DNA of 64,000 bases. It comes from Luteococcus peritonei (GTDB lineage Bacteria > Actinomycetota > Actinomycetes > Propionibacteriales > Propionibacteriaceae). Both the position numbers and the translations under genes were made by a program. A model generated the notes under the pieces. That model had not been told where the DNA came from. It made no database searches and saw nothing but the letters and a program-made list of their open reading frames with translations. The stretch is taken from the NCBI RefSeq assembly GCF_039526385.1, contig NZ_BAAAIX010000021.1, positions 18,481 through 82,480 on the forward strand. The letters are read 5' to 3'. Positions 25,659 to 33,549 of the stretch are shown one piece after another. The number at the start of each line of letters is the position of its first letter. Position 1 is the first letter of the stretch.

Positions 25659-27956
25659 TCAGCCGACCGGCTCGTAGGTGCGCAGTCGCAGTGAGTTGGA
25701 GACCACCAGCACGGAGCTGAGCGCCATGGCTGCGGCTGCGATCAGCGGGTTCAGCAGGCCGGCAGCCGCCACCGGGATGGCGGCGATGTTGTAGCCGAAG
25801 GCCCAGACCAGGTTCATCTTGATGGTGCGGATGGTGCGTCGCGAGAGCGCCACGGCGTCCACCACACAGCGCAGATCGTCGCGCACCACGATGATGTCGG
25901 CGCTCTTCATGGCGATGTCGGTGCCCTGCCCCAGGGCGATGCCCAGGTTGGCGGTGGCCAGCGCGGCGGAGTCGTTGATCCCGTCGCCCACCATGGCCAC
26001 GGTGCGGCCTTCGTCGCGCAGCTGCTGCACGGCCGCGGACTTCTCGTCGGGCAGCACCCGGGCCCGCACCTGCTCAATGCCCAGCTGCCCGGCCACGGCC
26101 CGTGCCACGCGCTCGGAGTCGCCGGTGAGCAGCACCGTGGACAGTCCCATGGCGTGGAAGTGCTCGACGGCGGCCCGCGCGCTGGGCTTGATCTGGTCGG
26201 CGAGTGTGATGACGCCCACCAGGCGCCCGCTGCGTCGCACCGCCACCGCGACCGCTCCGCTGTCCTCCGCGCCCTCGATCGCGGCCACCGCCCAGGCCTC
26301 GTCGTCTGGGGTGTCGGAGCCGGTCGTCGCCCTGCTGAGGGCGTCGATCCGGCCCACGACGCACTCCTCGCCGTCCACCAGGGCGCGGGCGCCCCAGCCG
26401 GGCAGGGCGCGGAAGTCGGTGACCACGGGTGCGGGCTGGTCGGCGACGGTGGGCAGGTCGGCCGCGAGCTGCACGATCGCCGAGGCGATCGGGTGCTCCG
26501 AGGAGCGCTCCACGGTCGCCGCGGGCAGCAGCACGTCGCGCGGGGCGAGGCCCTCGGCGGTGATCACGTCGGTCACCGCCATCCGCCCGGTGGTGAGCGT
26601 GCCGGTCTTGTCCAGCACCACGGTGTCGATCCGCCCGGAGGTCTCCAGCGCGTCCTGGCCCTTGACCAGCACGCCCAGCTGCCCGGCCCGTCCCACGCCC
26701 ACCATCAGGGCCGTGGGGGTGGCGAGGCCGAGCGCGCAGGGGCAGGCGATGATCAGCACCGCCACGCCCACCGCCAGCGCGCGAGAGGGCGAGCCGGTGG
26801 CCAGCCACCAGCCGAGCCCCACCAGCAGGGCCAGCACGATGGCGGTGGGGACGAAGTACTGGGTGACCCGGTCGGCCAGCTTCTGCACGCGAGACTTGCG
26901 CCGCTGCGCCTCGTCGGCGATGGCGGCCATCTGGGCCAGCCGGGTACGGGCCCCGACGGCCTCGGCCTGCACCACCAGCCGGCCGGTGAGGTTCGTGGTG
27001 CCGCCCAGGACCGTCTCGCCGGGGCCCACCTCGGCGGGCACGGACTCGCCGGTCATGGCGGAGGTGTCGACGCTGGAGCTGCCCTCGGTGATCTTCCCGT
27101 CGGCGACGAAGCGCTCGCCGGGCAGCACCAGGTAGCTCTCGCCGACGCGCAGCTGCTCGGACGCGATGGTCTCGGTGCTTCCGTCGGGCAGCACGCGACG
27201 CACCTGCTTCACGGCCAGGTTGCCCAGGGCGTGCAGCACCTCACCGGCCCTTCGTCGGGCCCGTGACTCGAAGTAGCGCCCAGCCAGCTGGAAGGTGACC
27301 ATGCCGGCCGCCACGTCCAGGTAGATGGCGTCCGCACCCGCCGGGGTCCGGCCAAAACCCAGCCAGTAGCCCGCGTCGCGGTCGGGAAAGACCAGCGTCC
27401 ACAGCGCCCAGGCGAAGCTGACCGTGGCACCCAGCGAGATCAGGGTGTCCATGCTCAGCGAGCGGTGGCGCAGGCCACGCAGGGTGGCGCGGTGGAAGGG
27501 CCAGGCGCACCAGCTGACGATCGGCAGTGCCAACAGCACGCAGACCAGCTGCCAGCCGGGGAAGCGCAGGCTCTCCACCAGCGCCAGCTGCAGGGTCAGG
27601 CTGCCCAGCGGGACGGTCAGCAGGGAGGAGACCGCCAGGCGTCGCCGCAGGGAACTGGTGCGCTCCTCGGCGGCCCGCTGGGTCCAGGTGTCGTCCTCGT
27701 CGTCGTGCACCACCGCGCCGTAGCCGGCCTTCTCGACGGTCTCGATGGCCAGTTCTGCGTCCTGCGGGCCGAGGCCCTGCACCAGCGCGCGCTCGGTGGC
27801 CAGGTTGACCATGGCCGTGACGCCGTCGAGCTTGTTGAGCTTGCGCTCGATCCGGTTGGCGCAGGCGGCGCAGGTCATGCCGGAGATGTCGAGCTCGAGC
27901 TGGGGCTGGGCGGACTCCACCGGGCTCTCGGTGCGGCCACGTGCCGGTGCGCTCAC
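25659..27956 (-). CDS. copA: Copper-exporting P1B-type ATPase
   Basis: A 765-residue pump. GTG 27956 with AAGGGGAG upstream is taken as the start; a longer frame upstream lacks family similarity. Order: HMA metal-binding domain with GMTCAAC (about residues 23-29), four membrane segments, TGES actuator loop, CPC motif in the metal channel (IACPCALGLATP), phosphorylation site DKTGT, SEHP in the nucleotide domain and GDGIND. The CPC motif and GMTCAAC are typical of Cu(I) exporters. No CsoR, CueR or copper chaperone gene adjoins it. The CtaG-type protein 1.6 kb upstream is the other copper-linked gene here. Confidence 0.94.
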   Translation of the reverse strand: MSAPARGRTESPVESAQPQLELDISGMTCAACANRIERKLNKLDGVTAMVNLATERALVQGLGPQDAELAIETVEKAGYGAVVHDDEDDTWTQRAAEERTSSLRRRLAVSSLLTVPLGSLTLQLALVESLRFPGWQLVCVLLALPIVSWCAWPFHRATLRGLRHRSLSMDTLISLGATVSFAWALWTLVFPDRDAGYWLGFGRTPAGADAIYLDVAAGMVTFQLAGRYFESRARRRAGEVLHALGNLAVKQVRRVLPDGSTETIASEQLRVGESYLVLPGERFVADGKITEGSSSVDTSAMTGESVPAEVGPGETVLGGTTNLTGRLVVQAEAVGARTRLAQMAAIADEAQRRKSRVQKLADRVTQYFVPTAIVLALLVGLGWWLATGSPSRALAVGVAVLIIACPCALGLATPTALMVGVGRAGQLGVLVKGQDALETSGRIDTVVLDKTGTLTTGRMAVTDVITAEGLAPRDVLLPAATVERSSEHPIASAIVQLAADLPTVADQPAPVVTDFRALPGWGARALVDGEECVVGRIDALSRATTGSDTPDDEAWAVAAIEGAEDSGAVAVAVRRSGRLVGVITLADQIKPSARAAVEHFHAMGLSTVLLTGDSERVARAVAGQLGIEQVRARVLPDEKSAAVQQLRDEGRTVAMVGDGINDSAALATANLGIALGQGTDIAMKSADIIVVRDDLRCVVDAVALSRRTIRTIKMNLVWAFGYNIAAIPVAAAGLLNPLIAAAAMALSSVLVVSNSLRLRTYEPVG

Positions 27957-28065
27957 GTCTCCCCTTCGGTGCAGTGGATGTGCAGCACCCAGACTAGTTC
28001 GTCGCCTGCGCGGACCGGCCGCCGCACCGGCCCGGGTCAGGCGGTACGGCGGCCGGTGGGAGGCG

Positions 28066-29001
28066 CTAGTGCTCGTTGGTGCGGTGACCTGCCCGGTCAC
28101 CGAGGGTGGTGAGCCGGTCCACCAGGGAGGAGCCGAGCCGTGCGCGCGCCGTGCGGCCCTCCTCGGTCTGCGGCGAGTCACCGGTGGGCAGCAGGCGGCT
28201 GGCCAGGCCCATGGCCCGCACGGTCAGCCCGGGGGCCAGGCCGTGCACCCGGGTGGCCACCTGGCTGAGCGGTGAGATGTGTGCCACCGGCCGGCCCGCC
28301 AGCACGGCGGAGACCATCTGCGAGGCCGCGCGCTCGGCGTCCATCGACAGCAGCGGCAGTGAGGCCGCCGGACCGAACCAGGCGTACTGCCGCGCCGCGT
28401 CACCGAAGAAGCTCGCCCGGGTGTGGGAACCGGTGCGCATCAGGCCCGGCACGATGGTGGTGGCCGTCACCCCGGTGCCGGCCAGCTCGGCCGCCAGCCC
28501 CTCGGTGAGCCCGACGGCGCCGAATTTGGCCACCGAGTAGGGCAGCAGCCGTGGCGGCGAGACGCGGCCGCCGATCGAGGTGACGACCGCGAAGCGGCCG
28601 TGGCCCCGGCCGGTCATCCGGGGAAGCACCTCCAGGGCCAGGTTCACCGGGCCCCAGAGCATCACGTCGACGGCCTGCTCGAAGTGCTCGCGGCGGGTCG
28701 CCTGCCAGGGCCCCACCTGGATGATGCCGGCCACGTGGATGGCCACCTCGACAGGGCCCAGCTCGGCCTCGGTGCTGTCCACGAAGGCCCGCAGCGCCGC
28801 CTCGTCGGAGACGTCGCAGGCACGCGTCAGCACGGTGGTCTCGGGCACCTCGCGCCGGATCTGTTCGGCCGCGCGGGCCAGCGCCTGTTCGTCGCGGGCG
28901 CAGATGGCCACGTCATGGCCCCGACGCCCCAGCTCGAGCGCCAGGAGCAGGCCGAGACCCCGTGAGGCGCCCGCCACCAGCGCCACCGGACGGGTGGACA
29001 T
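28066..29001 (-). CDS. Short-chain dehydrogenase/reductase
   Basis: A 311-residue SDR. The nucleotide-binding glycine motif is GASRGLGL near residue 11, the catalytic Ser lies in VVTSIGGR near residue 142, and Tyr/Lys in YSVAK near residue 155. All three catalytic residues are present. An extra C-terminal tail of about 60 residues ends THLGDRAGHRTNEH-like and is rich in Arg. Its start ATG overlaps the stop of the upstream PPOX gene by one base, so the two are cotranscribed. Substrate unknown. Confidence 0.88.
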   Translation of the reverse strand: MSTRPVALVAGASRGLGLLLALELGRRGHDVAICARDEQALARAAEQIRREVPETTVLTRACDVSDEAALRAFVDSTEAELGPVEVAIHVAGIIQVGPWQATRREHFEQAVDVMLWGPVNLALEVLPRMTGRGHGRFAVVTSIGGRVSPPRLLPYSVAKFGAVGLTEGLAAELAGTGVTATTIVPGLMRTGSHTRASFFGDAARQYAWFGPAASLPLLSMDAERAASQMVSAVLAGRPVAHISPLSQVATRVHGLAPGLTVRAMGLASRLLPTGDSPQTEEGRTARARLGSSLVDRLTTLGDRAGHRTNEH

Positions 29002-29474
29002 CAGGCCTCCACCACGCCGTGGTCGCCGCCCTGCGGGCGGCTGCCGCCCAGCATGCTCTTCGCCACGCCCAGCAGGAAGCGCGGCGAGCTGGGGGTCTCC
29101 CAGTAGGCGATGGTGGTGGGCGCGACGCGCAGCAGCGCCACGGCGGGATCGGTGGGCTCACGGTCGAGCATGGCCTCGGCGAAGGAGTTCCACAGCTCCT
29201 CGATCCGGGCCTGGTCGCGCACCACCGTCGCGGTGCCGCTCACCGAGAGGTAGTCGTCACCGGCGAAGGCGAGGTTGACGTGCGCCTCCTCCGTCACCTG
29301 CAGGGCCTTGTCGGAGCCGGCGTTCACGAAGAACCACAGGCTGTTGTCGCTGCGGTCCACGTGCTGCAGGCCCATCGGTCGTGAGACCAGCTCGTCCTCG
29401 TCGTGGGTGGTCAGCATCGCCACGCGCTCGGCCTGCAGCATGTCGAGGACGTCGTCGATGGTCTTGTCACTCAT
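29001..29474 (-). CDS. Pyridoxamine-5'-phosphate-oxidase-fold flavoprotein (general stress protein 26 type)
   Basis: A 157-residue protein with the split-barrel flavin-binding fold: RVAMLTTHDEDELVSRPM at residue 17, LWFFVNAGSDK near residue 46, and VNLAFAGDDYLSVSGTATVV near residue 66. Family members bind FMN or F420 and reduce diverse substrates or have stress roles; they are not PLP-synthesis enzymes. It is translated just before the SDR gene with a one-base overlap, hinting that a flavin-dependent and an NAD(P)-dependent enzyme act together. Confidence 0.85.
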   Translation of the reverse strand: MSDKTIDDVLDMLQAERVAMLTTHDEDELVSRPMGLQHVDRSDNSLWFFVNAGSDKALQVTEEAHVNLAFAGDDYLSVSGTATVVRDQARIEELWNSFAEAMLDREPTDPAVALLRVAPTTIAYWETPSSPRFLLGVAKSMLGGSRPQGGDHGVVEA

Positions 29475-29561
29475 GGTCGGGCTCCTGGATCGGGGTTCGT
29501 GGTCCTCCAGCCTGCCGTCCCCGTCCCTGCCTGCCCAGACCCGCAGGGGTAGGTTGCCCGA

Positions 29562-31280
29562 TCAGCGACGTCCCTCGGCCTGGCGGTCCCGCTCGGCCAG
29601 CTGGGCCAGCATCTGGTTGTAGGCGTCGTAGCTCTCGTCGGTGCCGGCATCCATGTGCCGGTCGATGCGCGAGCTCTCCTTCCTGTCCTGCTTGGACCAC
29701 TGGTAGAAGAGCGCCAGCAGGGCGATCACCAGCGGGAACTCGCCGCCGGCCCAGGCGATCGTGCCGCCCACCCACTGGTCGTGCATCAGCCCGCGGGCGG
29801 CCATCCAGGGATGGCCCAGCGTGGTCAGGAAGCTCTCCGCGTAGACGGTGGTCTTGGCCATCAGGATCACGCCGAAGAAGGCGTGGAAGGGCATGGCGCC
29901 GATGATCAGGCCCAGCTTGCCGATGTGGGGCAGCGGGTGCGGCGGCTGGTCGATGCCGATGATCAGGCCGTAGAAGATGTAGCCGCTGATCAGGAAGTGC
30001 AGGTAGAAGAACTGGTGGAGCCAGTGCATCTGCAGGCTGGAGGTGAACAGCCCGGTCAGGTAGTAGACGTAGTAGGTGCCGGTCATGAAGACCAGCGCGA
30101 TGATCGGGTTGTAGAGGAAGCCCAGGTAGCGCGAGTGCATGGTGGCCACCACCCATTCGCGCAGCCCGGCGGCGCTGCCGCGTCCGCGGGCCGGGGTGGC
30201 GCGCAGCACCAGCGTGATGAAGCCACCCAGCGCCAGCACCATGGCGCACAGCATGTTCACGCCCAGGTTCACGAACATGTGGACGCTGAAGACGGCCGGG
30301 GCGTAGCGGCCCAGGCCGGAGCTGGTGAGCACGATCAGCAGCAACCAGGCCACCACCCAGGCGAAGGTCCGGCCGGCGGGCCAGCGGTCGCCGCGACGGT
30401 GCAGCACGTGCACGAACCACAGGTAGGCGCCGATCGCCACCAGAGCCAGGCAGAAGAAGAACAGGTTGATGCGCACCTTGGTGACCAGGTTGACCAGGGT
30501 GGGCCACTCGGCCACCGAGTAGCCGAAGGCCTGCACGTCGGTGGCCACCTGCTCACCGGCGGCGTGGGGGACGACGTGCTGCGTGGCGACCGCGGCCACC
30601 TGTCCCACCAGGGCGAGCAGGGCGCCGGGGATGCGGGCGGTGCGATGGGGCAGCCAGGCCAGCGCTCCCAGCGCCACGGCGCACAGCAGCCGCACCAGGT
30701 GCCAGCTGGCCGAGGTCTCCCAGCTTCCGGACCACTGGCCCCAGAGGGTGGCGAGCTCGCAGATGGCCACCACGACGGCACCCACCGTGCTCACGAAACG
30801 CAGCCGGGAGGAGGCCAAGGCATCCAGCGGGCGGGTGGCCGAGAGCAACCAGCAGCCGCCGACCACGCTGAAGGCCACGACGGCCACCATGGAGGCATCG
30901 GTGGTCACGTCCTGGTTGCGGGGCACCAGTTCCTCGCGGGCGGCGACGGGGGCCACCAGGGCGAGCGCGGTGAGCGCGAGGGTGTAGATCACGGTCTCCC
31001 AGCGACGCATGAAGGAGAGCGCGAAGGCCAGGACGCTGGCGACGGTGGCCACCCACCACGCCGTCGGCTGGTCGCCGGTGAGAGCCATCACGGCGGACAG
31101 GGCGGCGCCCAGCAGCGAGGCCCAGCGGCCCACCTGCACCAGCGGCTCGCGGCCGGACAGGCTCATCCGGTGCTCACCGGTGCGCGGGTGGATGAAGCCG
31201 GTCAGCATCCAGGCCCCCGCGGCCAGCATGGCCACCAGCCAGGCCAGCAGGTTGACGGCGAACGGGATGGTGAGCTGCAC
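29562..31280 (-). CDS. Polytopic copper-related membrane protein (CopD-like N-terminus, CtaG C-terminus)
   Basis: A 572-residue protein with about 14-16 membrane segments. The C-terminal half (about residues 295-545) has the caa3-type cytochrome oxidase assembly factor CtaG features: FSVHMFVNLGVNMLCAMVLA, MHSRYLGFLYNPIIALV, LHFLISGYIFYGLIIGIDQ, HAFFGVILM and a His-rich set of membrane residues. The N-terminal half is a CopD-like copper transport region. Such CopD/CtaG fusions are common in actinomycetes and are thought to deliver copper to oxidases or the cytoplasm. It shares the neighbourhood with CopA. Confidence 0.85.
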   Translation of the reverse strand: MQLTIPFAVNLLAWLVAMLAAGAWMLTGFIHPRTGEHRMSLSGREPLVQVGRWASLLGAALSAVMALTGDQPTAWWVATVASVLAFALSFMRRWETVIYTLALTALALVAPVAAREELVPRNQDVTTDASMVAVVAFSVVGGCWLLSATRPLDALASSRLRFVSTVGAVVVAICELATLWGQWSGSWETSASWHLVRLLCAVALGALAWLPHRTARIPGALLALVGQVAAVATQHVVPHAAGEQVATDVQAFGYSVAEWPTLVNLVTKVRINLFFFCLALVAIGAYLWFVHVLHRRGDRWPAGRTFAWVVAWLLLIVLTSSGLGRYAPAVFSVHMFVNLGVNMLCAMVLALGGFITLVLRATPARGRGSAAGLREWVVATMHSRYLGFLYNPIIALVFMTGTYYVYYLTGLFTSSLQMHWLHQFFYLHFLISGYIFYGLIIGIDQPPHPLPHIGKLGLIIGAMPFHAFFGVILMAKTTVYAESFLTTLGHPWMAARGLMHDQWVGGTIAWAGGEFPLVIALLALFYQWSKQDRKESSRIDRHMDAGTDESYDAYNQMLAQLAERDRQAEGRR

Positions 31281-31368
31281 GGGTGCGTCCTTCGCTAGGG
31301 GCCCCGACCGGGGAACAGCGGGGACGCGTCCACGATATTGCGTCGCGACGGCCAGGCGAAGCCGGGGC

Positions 31369-31587
31369 TCAGGCCCGGTGGCGCAGGTGGTCCAGCACCA
31401 CCCGGGGTGCGGGCACCTGCCGCTCGACGGCCGAGGCGATGCTGTGGCGGGGAACCTGCAGGTGCTGGGGCTCGGGTGCCGACAGGCTGGGCGCGGTGCC
31501 GGGCAGCAGCAGGAGGGTGGTGGCCAGGCTGGCGGCCAGCGCGAAACGTCGCACCGTCGCGTCGGCGGCCTCGTCGTGTCCGGTCAT
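31369..31587 (-). CDS. Small putative secreted or membrane-anchored protein
   Basis: A 72-residue protein not recognised. After a short polar start it has a hydrophobic run (RRFALAASLATTLLLLPG, about residues 13-30) that fits a signal peptide or anchor, then a proline/histidine/arginine-rich tail (QHLQVPRHSIAS, VVLDHLRHRA). GGGAGG lies 10 bases before ATG 31587; a GTG 9 bases further upstream is in frame. Codon use has the expected G/C bias. It lies 88 bp ahead of the CopD/CtaG gene on the same strand. The four His residues in the tail could bind metal, which is speculation. Confidence 0.5.
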   Translation of the reverse strand: MTGHDEAADATVRRFALAASLATTLLLLPGTAPSLSAPEPQHLQVPRHSIASAVERQVPAPRVVLDHLRHRA

Positions 31588-31698
31588 GGCTGTCACCCCT
31601 CCCCGTCCTTTCTACGACATGACAGGGCGCCGGCGCTGCGGCCGAACGGACAGGACTTCCGTGCCCGGACGGGGTGAACCTCCACCTCAGCTCGATGG

Positions 31699-31806
31699 TT
31701 TTCCACAAGGTTGTCCACTGCTGGGGATAATTACACTGGTGGAGTTACACACATGTGAGCAACCCTGTGGAAAACACCACCTGCAGGCGGGAATTCCTGT
31801 GGACAA
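31699..31806. other. Cluster of five DnaA-box-like 9-mers in a gene-free region (31588-31899)
   Basis: Within 108 bp: TTTTCCACA (31699-31707, plus), TTGTCCACT (31711-31719, plus), TTATCCCCA (31722-31730, minus), TTTTCCACA (31766-31774, minus) and TTGTCCACA (31798-31806, minus). The last equals the usual actinobacterial DnaA box; the others differ from TTGTCCACA or TTATCCACA at one or two positions. The stretch around 31725-31760 is less GC-rich than its surroundings. It could be a replication origin, a secondary DnaA-binding (titration) locus or a DnaA-controlled promoter. No dnaA or dnaN gene is in the window. Confidence 0.55.
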
Positions 31807-31899
31807 CCAGCTGTGTATCGCGATCCGGTGGGTCGCCACGCTGTCAACTCTCAAGCAGGGGTCGACGGCTGTCAGCCCCCGTCGGCAGGACCGCGACCG

Positions 31900-32430
31900 T
31901 CAGGGCTGCGCTGGGGCGCCCGTCTCGTCGGGCCGCTGGTCGACGGCCCCGGCATAGGCCTGCTGCAGCCCCGCCCACGACTCCCACCGGTCGAACCAGT
32001 CATCCTGTTCCAGCCCGGCGGCGAGCTGCTCCAGGTGGACCTGCCAACCGGCTGCATGCCCGGTGTCCTGTGCGTGCTGGAGGTCGCGGTGGACCAGGTG
32101 CAGCTCGGTGCCACCCTCGACGGGGGAGAGTTCGACGTGCACCACCGAGACGGGGTCGCCGGGGGCCTGCCAGGTCAACTCGAGCTCTTCCGTCGGCCGG
32201 CAGCGGCGGATCCGGCCGTCGACCACCGCCGAAGGGTCCTGGTCGTCGAAGGTGATGCGACAGCTGCCGCCCTCCCGCAGGTCCCCGGTCAGACGGCCGA
32301 GCCAGCGGGCGGCCCGGTCGGGGCTGACCAGGGCATCCCAGGCGTCCTCGGGGTCGGTGCGGAGCAGGCGGCGCAGCTCGACGACGGAACCGTCGGGTGT
32401 GCGGTGGATGGCGGCCAGCAGGGAGGTCAT
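31900..32430 (-). CDS. SRPBCC/AHSA1-family protein
   Basis: A 176-residue protein of the activator-of-Hsp90-ATPase-like START fold (LRRLLRTDPEDAWDALVSPDRAARWLG, ELTWQAPGDPVSVVHVELSP, GTELHLVHRDL). The fold makes a hydrophobic pocket; most bacterial members have no known ligand. It follows an ArsR regulator gene with a 2-base gap. ArsR/SRPBCC pairs are very common and the regulator usually controls the pair. Residues after about 130 (WQVHLEQLAAGLEQDDWFDRWES) form the capping helix. Confidence 0.85.
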   Translation of the reverse strand: MTSLLAAIHRTPDGSVVELRRLLRTDPEDAWDALVSPDRAARWLGRLTGDLREGGSCRITFDDQDPSAVVDGRIRRCRPTEELELTWQAPGDPVSVVHVELSPVEGGTELHLVHRDLQHAQDTGHAAGWQVHLEQLAAGLEQDDWFDRWESWAGLQQAYAGAVDQRPDETGAPAQP

Positions 32431-32432
32431 GG

Positions 32433-32804
32433 TCAGGCTCCTTCGCGATGGATCGGACGGGTGGGTGGTGCGGCTCGTGATGCCGTGCGGCGCCGGTCCC
32501 GGCGCCCCCGGATGATCTCGGTCTCCAGGGCGTCCAGCCGCTGGCTCCAGAAGGCCCGGTAGGGCTCCAGCCAGCCGTCGAGCTCGGCCAGCGCCTCCGG
32601 TCTGATGTGGTACCAGCGTTCTCGGCCCCGCACCTCGACGTGCAGCAGGCCTGCGGCGGCCATCAGGCGCAGGTGCTTCGAAACCGCTTCGCGGCTGCTC
32701 CCCAGGCCGGTGCCCACATCGCCGGCGCGCGCCGGGGCTTCCCGCAACTCGTCGAGCAGGGCTCGGCGGGCCGGGTGGGCCAGGGCGGAGAAGACGTCAT
32801 CCAT
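32433..32804 (-). CDS. ArsR-family transcriptional regulator
   Basis: A 123-residue winged-helix protein: MDDVFSALAHPARRALLDEL start, recognition region GSSREAVSKHLRLMAAAGLL near residue 35, wing VEVRGRERWYHIRPEAL. There is no Cys-based metal site (no CXC), so this is the metal-independent type that usually controls an adjacent SRPBCC gene. ATG 32804 is chosen because the conserved start fits exactly; an upstream extension lacks similarity. A perfect 8-bp inverted repeat sits 6 bases before the start codon, where the bound protein would block transcription start. Confidence 0.88.
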   Translation of the reverse strand: MDDVFSALAHPARRALLDELREAPARAGDVGTGLGSSREAVSKHLRLMAAAGLLHVEVRGRERWYHIRPEALAELDGWLEPYRAFWSQRLDALETEIIRGRRDRRRTASRAAPPTRPIHREGA

Positions 32805-32810
32805 GCAGAA

Positions 32811-32830
32811 ATGGAACCACAAGGTTCCAT
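32811..32830. promoter_or_regulatory. Operator of the ArsR/SRPBCC pair
   Basis: ATGGAACC-ACAA-GGTTCCAT is a perfect 8-bp inverted repeat ending 6 bases from the ArsR start codon. This places it at or just before the transcription start, so binding would be autorepressive. Confidence 0.65.
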
Positions 32831-33058
32831 ATCTCACAATGGTCGTGCCGACGTCGGCGGCGCTCGCCTCTCGGGCCGGCCCTGATGGCAAGGGGGTGGC
32901 GGACTTGCGCCTCGGTCGTGAGGGATCTACGCGGCCGAGACCCTGTGCCACGCAGGTCTCTGCATCACTGATTTGAACCTTCCAAGAGCGGTCAGTCCAC
33001 TGCTGTGCGCTCCATCGCCCCTAGTGGTAGCGATGTTTGGTGTGTCGCGCGAGTTGTC

Positions 33059-33074
33059 TGTGACGAAGTTCACG
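33059..33074. promoter_or_regulatory. CRP/GlxR-like site
   Basis: TGTGA-CGAAGT-TCACG matches the actinobacterial CRP consensus TGTGA-N6-TCACA at nine of ten arm positions. It precedes the structured-RNA candidate. No protein gene begins within 450 bp on either strand in the downstream direction. Confidence 0.4.
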
Positions 33075-33104
33075 TTGTCCCATGTTCACGTGACAAGACG
33101 GGCT

Positions 33105-33512
33105 GGCAGTTGTCCCCCCAATGGGGGACAACCGGACCTCCATCCGGCACTTCTGTCCCCTGGATCGGGGACATTGGCGTGTCGTAACCTGAACAGAAGC
33201 TGGGTCCCGTCCCGCTGGCTTGTTCAACATTAAGTTGTCTCGCAGGGCGTCACCCGGGAGACTGGATCCATCGCACGACGCCGCATCGGGGGATCGGCGC
33301 CTGGCGACAGGCTGCTCGAGCAGCAGCCGCTGGCCCAGCACGGTTCGGGGGAACCGGCACGGGCCGGGGCAGATCGGGGGATCTGGCCCAGCCGAATGAT
33401 TCGGGGGAATCATCAGGCGAGAACATGCACGACCGCCCTGTTCGCGGACCTCTGGTCCGACGGGCCGGTGGTGAACAAGGGCCCGGAGGCACACCGCCTC
33501 CGGGCCCGTTCT
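33105..33512 (+). ncRNA. Candidate structured non-coding RNA with four GGGG-capped hairpins
   Basis: The 745 bp from 32805 to 33549 contain no credible protein gene but a chain of strong hairpins: 33109-33132 (GTTGTCCCCC/GGGGGACAAC), 33132-33147 (CCGGA/TCCGG), 33154-33173 (TGTCCCC/GGGGACA), 33191-33225, 33237-33262 (GTCTC/GAGAC), 33279-33299, 33311-33324 (GCTGC/GCAGC), 33341-33356, 33370-33385, 33396-33413 and 33479-33507. The third-, fourth-, third-from-last group members 33279, 33341, 33370 and 33396 all place GGGG on a stem ending TC/GA. The last hairpin is a 12-bp GC terminator. Plus strand is favoured because of that terminator. Possible -10 hexamers are TAACCT (33185-33190) and TAAGTT (33231-33236), so the 5' end is uncertain. 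It does not show RNase P, tmRNA, SRP or 6S hallmarks. On the minus strand the loops would be CCCC, recalling the actinobacterial 6C RNA. Confidence 0.45.
33479..33507. terminator. 12-bp GC-rich terminator hairpin
   Basis: GGGCCCGGAGGC (33479-33490) pairs with GCCTCCGGGCCC (33496-33507) around ACACC, followed by GTTCTCGT. It can serve both the RNA candidate on the plus strand and the DUF402 gene arriving on the minus strand (stop at 33550). Confidence 0.75.
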
Positions 33513-33549
33513 CGTGCCGGTGCAGGAGGTGTGGGCATCCTGCGGTGGC

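Noticed and set aside
27957..28181. A 75-residue N-terminal extension of the copper ATPase.
   Set aside because: Arg/Pro-rich, overlaps the convergently placed end of the SDR gene, and lacks family similarity; GTG 27956 has a proper ribosome binding site.
31338..31708. Several longer overlapping frames on both strands in 31280-31720.
   Set aside because: Arg/Pro/Ala-rich translations typical of antisense or shifted frames; only the 72-codon minus frame has a signal-like segment and a ribosome binding site.
32975..32990. GGTTCAAATC on the minus strand, resembling a tRNA T-loop.
   Set aside because: The five bases on each side do not form a T stem and no acceptor or anticodon arm could be drawn.
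33083..33097. TGTTCACGTGACAAG as a ParB parS site (consensus TGTTTCACGTGAAACA).
   Set aside because: Only the central CACGTG and a few flanking bases agree; parS sites are normally nearly exact.
33105..33512. RNase P RNA, tmRNA, SRP RNA or 6S RNA.
   Set aside because: No GAGGAAAGTCC-type P4 sequence, no tRNA-Ala-like ends, no SRP Alu/S domain loop and no long 6S-like open duplex.
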